A stretch of 64,000 nucleotides of DNA from Opisthocomus hoazin (taxonomy: Eukaryota > Chordata > Aves > Opisthocomiformes > Opisthocomidae). Positions 57,721 to 64,000 of this stretch are shown here, one piece after another (within the stretch, counting starts at the first letter, position 1; the number at the start of each line of letters is the position of its first letter). Location: assembly GCF_030867145.1 (NCBI RefSeq), contig NC_134443.1, positions 1,550,001 to 1,614,000 on the forward strand. Reading direction: 5' to 3'. The notes beneath the pieces were generated by a model that was not told the origin of the DNA, did not search any database, and saw only the letters and a program-made list of their open reading frames with translations. Both the position numbers and the translations under genes were made by a program.

Positions 57721-59190
57721 TTATGACCCTCGCTCGCTGAAGTCAGGGATAAACCAGGACGATGGCGCGAAGGAGCTGGGCCCGGTCGCAGCACAGGATG
57801 GGGGACGCAGATGCAGGGAACGTGGCTGAAGCATCCCCAACAGCTTCCCTGGGAGCTGGGGGCAGGAACAGGACCACCCCCCGTTCCAGAGGCAATCCAA
57901 GACGGAGACCGGCACCTTTGTCGGTCGGAGGATGGGCGCAGGATTAACCCCGCGGGATTACCGGCAGCCGGGCGGAGGGTGCTGGGGCAGCTCAGAGCTG
58001 CCGCTGACCCAGGCCAAGGGAGGATCGGCTCCTCTTTCCGCGTCGCCCCGGATGCCAGGACTTAAGGTGCTGCAGCACAGCGGGACAGTCGTTAAGCCTC
58101 TTCGTCAGGGGAAGCTCCCCGGTGCCCGATGGTGCCGGGACCACGCGCGGCTGAGCCCCGAGCCCGGCCAGGAGCCACCAGTCCGACACCAGGTCCCACG
58201 CGGGGAGATGCCAACCCTGTGCCCGTGGCAGGAGGCCGTTTGCATCCCACCCGACGGAGCCAGGCCAGCGCTGGCTTACTGCCGTCTATAAGGGTAGTTT
58301 AATTCGGCTTTGCATAATCTCCTTCCTAATTGACTTAGAGTGAGCCAAAACCTGCCATTTCAAACCAAACGGTGCCAGCTCGACAGAGACCTGACCCCGG
58401 CGCCCGGTTCCAGCCGGGGAAGCTCCTTTTGGTGCCGTTGAAGCCCAGCCCTCCGGGTTTCCTAAAAATTCGAACTCCAGAGCCCTCGCACGACGCCCGA
58501 ATCCCGCAACCGGCCTCGACTCACCCCGTCCCAGCACCGGTGCCAGTCCCCAGACCAGCGCCGCAGCCACATCCTACGCGCCACCCTCCGAGGTCTCTGC
58601 TCTGAGGTTCTTTTCCCCTGCTTTTATTTATTTTATTTATTTGTTTTTCGCGAACACACGACCGGAGCGGGATGCTCGGCCTCGGCTGCCTGCAACGGGG
58701 GCAGGACGGAGAGGGCATCGCGGCGGGGAGCGAGGGCAGGGCGCGCCGGGTGTCCCGGCGAGGAACCCCCAGCCAGGCAGAGACGGGCACAGCCGAGGGG
58801 GGAGAAAAAAAAGGGAAAACCAAGGAGGAAAAGAAAATCCCGCAGGCCAAAGAGCAAAGCACAGCACAGGCGCTGCCGCCTCAGCAGCCCACGCAGAGCA
58901 AACGCCACAATTAAAAGATTAAGAGAGGAACCGGATCAAATCCTCAAAGCGGGTCGGCCTCCAGCCGGAGCTTTGCAAAACGCTCTCTCCCAGACCCGGA
59001 GTTTTAACTTTATTTCCCTCTCAGGTCTCCAAACGGCTGCGATCCCAGCTCTGGGGAAGAGAAACTGTTCTGCGAACAGCCGGAGCCCGCGCCGGGACGC
59101 CTGGAAACCCGTTGGCTTTTGAGGCGAGCGGGGAGGCAAGCGGAGCCGGCCCGTCAGCGGGAAAAGTTGCAAAAAAATAAGAACTATATA
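57720..59190. other. Single-copy GC-rich sequence with an AT-rich island
   Basis: No gene recognised. At 58275-58375 the composition changes to an AT-rich, non-repetitive island containing 'tttgcataatctccttccta' and 'attgacttagagtgagc', which looks more like a conserved non-coding element than like its surroundings. An A-rich, purine-biased stretch follows at 58800-58870. Confidence 0.45.
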
Positions 59191-59225
59191 TGGAAAAAAA
59201 GAAAAAAAAAAAAAAAAAAAAAAAG
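59190..59225 (+). repeat. Poly(A) tract
   Basis: A run of about 33 A with one G interruption near its start. No retrotransposed body is recognisable on its 5' side. Confidence 0.95.
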
Positions 59226-59587
59226 CCCAACTTGAAAAGGGAAATTAGTGCCTTGGTGGGATGCCTCTCGCGATTGAGTCACTGCTTCCACCGCAGCCTG
59301 ACGCTCCGGTAGCACCAGGATTACCCGGCGTCTCCCGTGCCAAACCCCGCCGCCGGCCGCTCGCCGAGCCCCAGCCCCTCGGACGGCTTTGCATCTCGGG
59401 ACAGGAAGGAAGGAAGGAATTTCGGCTAAAAAAAAAAATAAAAAAATAAAATAAAAGTGATTCAGCTTCCTCCCCTTCCCCCTCCCCGCGGAAAAAGCAT
59501 CGGCCCGGCTGCGTCCAGCCCCGACACTCCTCTCGCTGCAGCGGCTCCAGCCTTGCAGCGGAAAGCCGGCCGCGCCGAGGATGCGCA

Positions 59588-60025
59588 TCCCCCGGGAGCG
59601 TCCCCCCGCAGCCCTCCCCAGAGCGAGCCGGGGGTCCACAGCCCTCCCCGGCAGCGAGCCGTGGGTCCGCAGCCCTCCCCAGAGCGAGCCGTGGGTCCGC
59701 AGCCCTCCCCAGCAGCGAGCCGGGGGTCCGCAGCCCTCCCCAGAGCGAGCCGTGGGTCCGCAGCCCTCCCCAGAGCGAGCCGTGGGTCCGCAGCCCTCCC
59801 GGCAGCAAGCCGTGGGTCTGCAGCCCTCCCCAGAGCGAGCCGTGGGTCTGCAGCCCTCCCGGGAGGGAGCCGTAGGTCTGCAGCCCTCCCCAGCAGCGAG
59901 CCGTGGGTCTGCAGCCCTCCCCAGAGCGAGCCGTGGGTCCGCAGCCCTCCCCAGAGCGAGCCGTGGGTCCGCAGCCCTCCCGGGAGGGAGCCGTGGGTCC
60001 GCAGCCCTCCCGGCAGCGGGGTCCC
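59588..60025 (+). repeat. 30-bp minisatellite, about 14 copies
   Basis: Units 'cagccctccccagagcgagc' plus 'cgtgggtccg', with variants 'cggcagcgag', 'gggagggagc' and 'gggtctg'. Very CpG-rich. Open frames through it on both strands are repeat artefacts. Confidence 0.94.
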
Positions 60026-60239
60026 CAGGGATGCCCCCCGCTTCTCCGCAGGGGACGGAGGGGTCGGGGCTCGCAGCCGCCTGCTGCTCCATGACGCATC
60101 GGGAAGCTTGCAATTACGCGTCCAGTTTGCACGGCGAGGCAGATTTAAACCTCGCCAGCAAACGAAAGAAAAGGGAGGGGGGGGGAAATATCATTTCTCG
60201 ACATTTTTGGCCGCCCGCAGACGCAGCTTGCGATGACCC

Positions 60240-62035
60240 CCCCATCCCCAGTTTCTTCTCCTCTTCTCCCACGCGAGAGAGCACAACAGGTTTCCGACCG
60301 GCAGCCGGCGCAGCCCGAGACGGGAGCAGCCCTCCGGGGACCCCCAGCCGGTGTCGGATCAGGAGCCGGCTGCCTCCATCCCCGGCCCCGGCGCGGTCGC
60401 CGGCCGCGACCCAGCTCCCAGCGCCGGCAGCAGAGCCGGGGTCACCGGCGCGGCCAAGCCCGGGGCTTCGGCCAGGCCGGGGCAGCACCGCCAGCGACGC
60501 GGCCCCGCGGCACCGCCGAGCCGCCCGCAGATCCACGAGGCCGGAGTCATCCCGGATCCGTACGGCAAAGCTTTCCCCTTCTCTCGGTTTATTTTTCTTT
60601 TTTTTTTAATCTTCCGAGGGAGGAAAGCAAAGCCTCGGCCCTCGGGAGGCGGCCGGTAGCAAATTTCATTTTGCAAATCAGACGCAAAGCCCCGCGTGCG
60701 CGCCACGGCAAACCGAATTTAAATCCCCGGATTCCTCCAGCAGCTTCGCTGCAGCAGCCGGGGGATTCCGCAAAAGCTTTGTTTAAATTAAGACTTTTAA
60801 TTAAAAGGGGGGCGGAATTAACAGGGCGAGCACAGCAGCCCTGGTTGTTTAACAGCGCGGCGGACTCCATTCCCCAACATTTCTAATTGTCTGTGTGCTG
60901 CAAATTTCTGCCGTGCCAGTTCCCCCCGGGGAGGGACGGAGCCCGAGCGCGGGGACAGCTGTGATTGCGGGCAGCCAGACGCTCACCCCAAATCAGTTGG
61001 GTTTCGCAGTCGCTGTGCCGGGGTCCTCCTGCCCCGACCTCTCCCGAAACGGCCGCGGCAGCGGGCAAACGGGGAAAGGGAGACCCTGAACAACCCCGGC
61101 TCCACTCCCGGCGGCAGGAGCCGAGCAGGATTAGACCCAAAAAGGTTCGGAGACCGGAGCGCTCTGCCCAGCAGAGACCAGCGAGAGCTGGGGAAGAGCG
61201 TGGCGGGGCTGCAGGGGCCGAGGAAGGGCTGAGCAGGTATTTATGGCTCAATTCGATAATATTTGCACCTCGCGCACGCATCCGGCTACGTAAACGTTAA
61301 GCGTCGCGCCCGTCGCCAGCGGAGTCCGGCCAGCCCCGCCGAAAGCCCCTTCCTCCCCCCTCCTTCCCCCCGCCGCCCGCACGGAAACCACGGCGCGGGA
61401 GCGTGCCGGGAGCCCGACAGCGAGAGCGGAGCCGGGAGCCGCGCTCCCCACCGAGGAAGACGCGGTTCGCACGTGGCGCCGGGCCCAGTTTTTCCGGGAA
61501 CGCTGCCGGAGCGCGCGGCGAGACGGGCAAGGGCCGCTCGCCGCTCCGAAGCCCTCGCGGTGCCGGGCAGTGTAATCATTAACGGTGCCGCTGGGAAACA
61601 CAGACTGGCAGAGCTGGTTTGGCCGGCACCGACCGGGCGCTTTCGGGGCGCGAGATCCGGAGCAGCGAGCGAGATATGGGATAACCTACCCCCAAGGGAC
61701 GTTTTCTCCCCGGTTTCCCTCCGAATCGAAAGCCGCGCACCCCACGGCGGGGAAGATCGCGCCTCCCGCTCGGAACGCCTCCCGCCAGCCTCCCCGCCGG
61801 CTCCTTCCACGCTCCGAACGCGGCAACGCAAGAGGTCGGAAAGCGGCGACTACACCCGCGGACGAGCCACGTCCCCGCGGCGACGCGCAGCTCCTTCTGC
61901 ATCTCCCAGCACCAAAGGAGGAAGATCTATACTGGTCTGCACTGGTCTGCCTCTCCCGGGAGCCTGCTTCATCGCCGCAGGGGCTGCCTGGACGTCGAGG
62001 GGCCGTGGGGACCAGCGAGCAGGATGCCCGTGCCC
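60240..62035. promoter_or_regulatory. CpG-dense region, candidate promoter CpG island upstream of ARHGEF11
   Basis: Long unique stretch with many CpG dinucleotides, densest at about 61280-61900 (e.g. 'aagcgtcgcgcccgtcgcca'), and AT-rich inserts at 60640-60890. It is upstream of ARHGEF11 in transcription direction, and mammalian ARHGEF11 starts with a short exon far upstream. I could not find that first coding exon here, so promoter identity is only a suggestion. Confidence 0.35.
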
Positions 62036-62037
62036 AC

Positions 62038-62838
62038 CTCACAGAATCCCAGCATGGGGGGGGTCGGCAGGGCCCTCTGTGGGTCCCTCAGCCCAGCCCC
62101 CTGCCCAAGCAGGGTCACCCAGAGCAGGGGGCACAGCACCGCGGCCAGGGGGGTTGGAATATCTCCAGAGAAGGAGACTCCACAGCCTCCCTGGGCAGCC
62201 TGGGCCAGGGCTCCATCACCCTCAGAGGGAAGAAGTTCTTCCTCGGGTTCAGCTGGAGCTTCCTCTGCTCCAGTTTGTGCCCGTTGCCCCTTGTCCTGTC
62301 GCTGGGCACCACTGGAAAGAGCCTGGCCCCGTCCTCCTGACACCCACCCTGCAGATATTTGTAAGTATATATTAGGTCCCCTCTCAGCCTTCTCTTCTCC
62401 AGGCTGAACAAGCCCAGCTCCCTCAGCCTCTCCTCACAGGAGAGATGCTCCCGTCCCCTCCTCATCCTCGTAGCCCTCCGCTGGACTCTCTCCAGCAGCT
62501 CCTCATCTTTCTTGAATTGGGGAGCCCAGCACTGGACACAGCACTGCAGATGGGGCCTCCCCAGGGCAGAGCAGAGGGGGAGGAGAACCTCCCTGACCTG
62601 CTGCCCACACTCCTCCTCATGCACCCCAGGATCCCATTGCCCTTCTGGGCACCCAGGGCTCGCTGCTGGCTCATGGTCACCCTGTCGTCCCCCAGCACTC
62701 CCAGTCCCTCTCCGCAGAGCTGCTCCCAGCAGGTCCCCCCCAACCTGTGCTGGTGCCTGGGGTTGTTCCTCCCCAGGGGCAGGACCCTGCCCTTGCCCTT
62801 ATTGAACCTCATCAGGTTCCTCTCTGCCCAACTTTTCC
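62038..62838 (-). mobile_element. CR1 LINE, about 800 bp
   Basis: Reverse-oriented CR1 from the tail 'cacagaatcccagcatgggg' to about 'gcccaacttttccacctcg'. On the minus strand it encodes much of the conserved C-terminal ORF2 region ('[20 protein letters not shown]', '[18 protein letters not shown]'). It is 5'-truncated and its frame is broken. Confidence 0.94.
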
Positions 62839-62839
62839 A

Positions 62840-64000
62840 CCTCGAAACCATCGCTTGGCTGCTGGGGTTTTTTTTTTGGGGGGGAAACTCCCCGCATCGA
62901 CCCATTTTCAGGTCATTTTGGCTGCCGCAGAGCCGCGCCGCCCGGCAGCGAGGGACTCCTGGCTCGGCCGGGGCATTTCAGGCGCCTGACCTTAAGGAGC
63001 GGAGACGGCGGCTATTTAAAGAGCGGAGAGAAGCCTTAAGCCCGGGAATGACGCCCCGCAGCTCCCCGAGGCCGCGCCGCCGGGCAGCGAGGCCCCGCTC
63101 CGACACACCGCCGGGACCCGATCCCGCCGCTTCCCCACCCGGGACGGGAGCGGAATTCCGCAGCTCCTCAATTTCTGCTCCGGAGGGAAGCGGCAGAGCC
63201 TCGTCGCCGGCCTCGTGGCCGGGTTCTCCGGCTAATTAACAGTCGGACGGAGGGAAAGCGCGGCGGGGCGGTCTGGTGCTCCGCCCCAGCGCCTGCCTCA
63301 CACCCTTTCCCCCAAACCAGGAGAAATCCACCCAAAGGGCTGGCGAAGGAGGTGGAAATTCGCCCGCTGGCAAACAAACCCAACCGCCTTTCGGCGCAGC
63401 GGCGCGTGGCGATGCGCCGGGAGCGCCCACGCCGAGCATCCTCAACGCCGTCGGGCAGGGACGTCTCCGGCGGACGCGGCATCGCTGCCGCCCCCGGCGC
63501 TGTGAACCGGCTCCTTCCGCGGCACGGGGAGCGAAAAGAAAACCGTGTTTTCGGCAAAAAGCCGCGCCGGCAGCGCCAATGGGCGAGATCCACGCGGAAG
63601 AGACGCCGTGGCATCACCGCGGCTGGACCGGGGGTCCCGGCCCACGCGCCCGACCATGCCGACGACACAGGGAAGCTCCTCGCCCTGCGGCAGGGCGGTC
63701 ACCGTCCACCTCCACCCCTCAAGTCACCCCAAAAGCAAATGGGGTGGGTTATTTTTGGGGTTTTTTTCCGGGGTTTATCCCCCCGGCTGCGCATCCCTCC
63801 GCCATGCCGCGGAGCCCGGGCAGGGATGCCAAGCGGGCTCCAAGCCGGCCGCCGCGGAGCGAGGTGCCCGTTCCCAGCTCCCAAACGTGGACCGGGCTCC
63901 ATCTTCCCACGCGCCGGCAGCGCTGCCGACCCGGGACCACGCCGTCCGGAGCCGGGGGATGCCGAGCAGGACCCTCACCGCCCGCTTGCCCCCCATTCCC
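62840..64000. other. CpG-rich single-copy sequence, no gene recognised
   Basis: Unique, very GC- and CpG-rich sequence. Near the end a minus-strand ATG (63994-63996) begins 'MGGKRA' and is followed by 'gtgagg', a donor-like string, but nothing supports it as an exon. Confidence 0.45.

Noticed and set aside
63775-63996. Minus-strand 'MGGKRA' followed by 'gtgagg' as the missing first ARHGEF11 exon
   Set aside because: The sequence does not resemble the mammalian first exon and ends in phase 0 at the obvious donor, whereas phase 2 is needed.

Overview
The window is vertebrate nuclear DNA, almost certainly from a bird. It carries CR1 LINE copies of the avian type, is extremely GC-rich, has short introns, and is packed with minisatellites, as small avian microchromosomes are. 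No bacterial or viral organisation is visible. The gene order PEAR1 (+) / LRRC71 (+) / ARHGEF11 (-) is the same as on human 1q23. I read the exons by eye from splice sites, reading phase and recall of the families; no alignment was run.

Layout. Bases 1-19,902 hold no gene I can recognise: GC-rich single-copy sequence, several tandem arrays and three CR1 copies (5.3, 6.7 and 18.2 kb). A gap of exactly 200 N (19,903-20,102) follows and probably hides the first PEAR1 exons. PEAR1 runs 20,340-30,835 in 19 exons: end of the EMI domain, EGF-like modules, one transmembrane helix and a tyrosine-rich tail. LRRC71 runs 32,739-36,697 in 15 exons whose lengths sum to one closed frame of 475 residues. ARHGEF11 (PDZ-RhoGEF) lies on the minus strand, 54,988 down to 37,360, in 40 exons that join into 1,500 codons plus stop; only the 5'-most coding exon is unplaced. 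LRRC71 and ARHGEF11 converge tail to tail. Bases 55,000-64,000 hold a 40-bp minisatellite, a nested pair of CR1 elements, another CR1, a 30-bp minisatellite and CpG-dense stretches that may include the ARHGEF11 promoter.

The three genes are not an operon or a known joint pathway: PEAR1 is a platelet and endothelial receptor, LRRC71 a poorly known leucine-rich-repeat protein, and ARHGEF11 links G-alpha-12/13 receptors to RhoA. Their proximity is conserved synteny.

I found no new biological system. The observations most worth checking are: a PEAR1 segment with three +1 shifts that cancel without a stop; a last ARHGEF11 intron that is 402 bp, stop-free and in frame, and carries four extra copies of the terminal splice acceptor; a 104-bp duplication of a PEAR1 splice donor; the loss of one PEAR1 EGF module; and the very large share of intron length made of tandem arrays.
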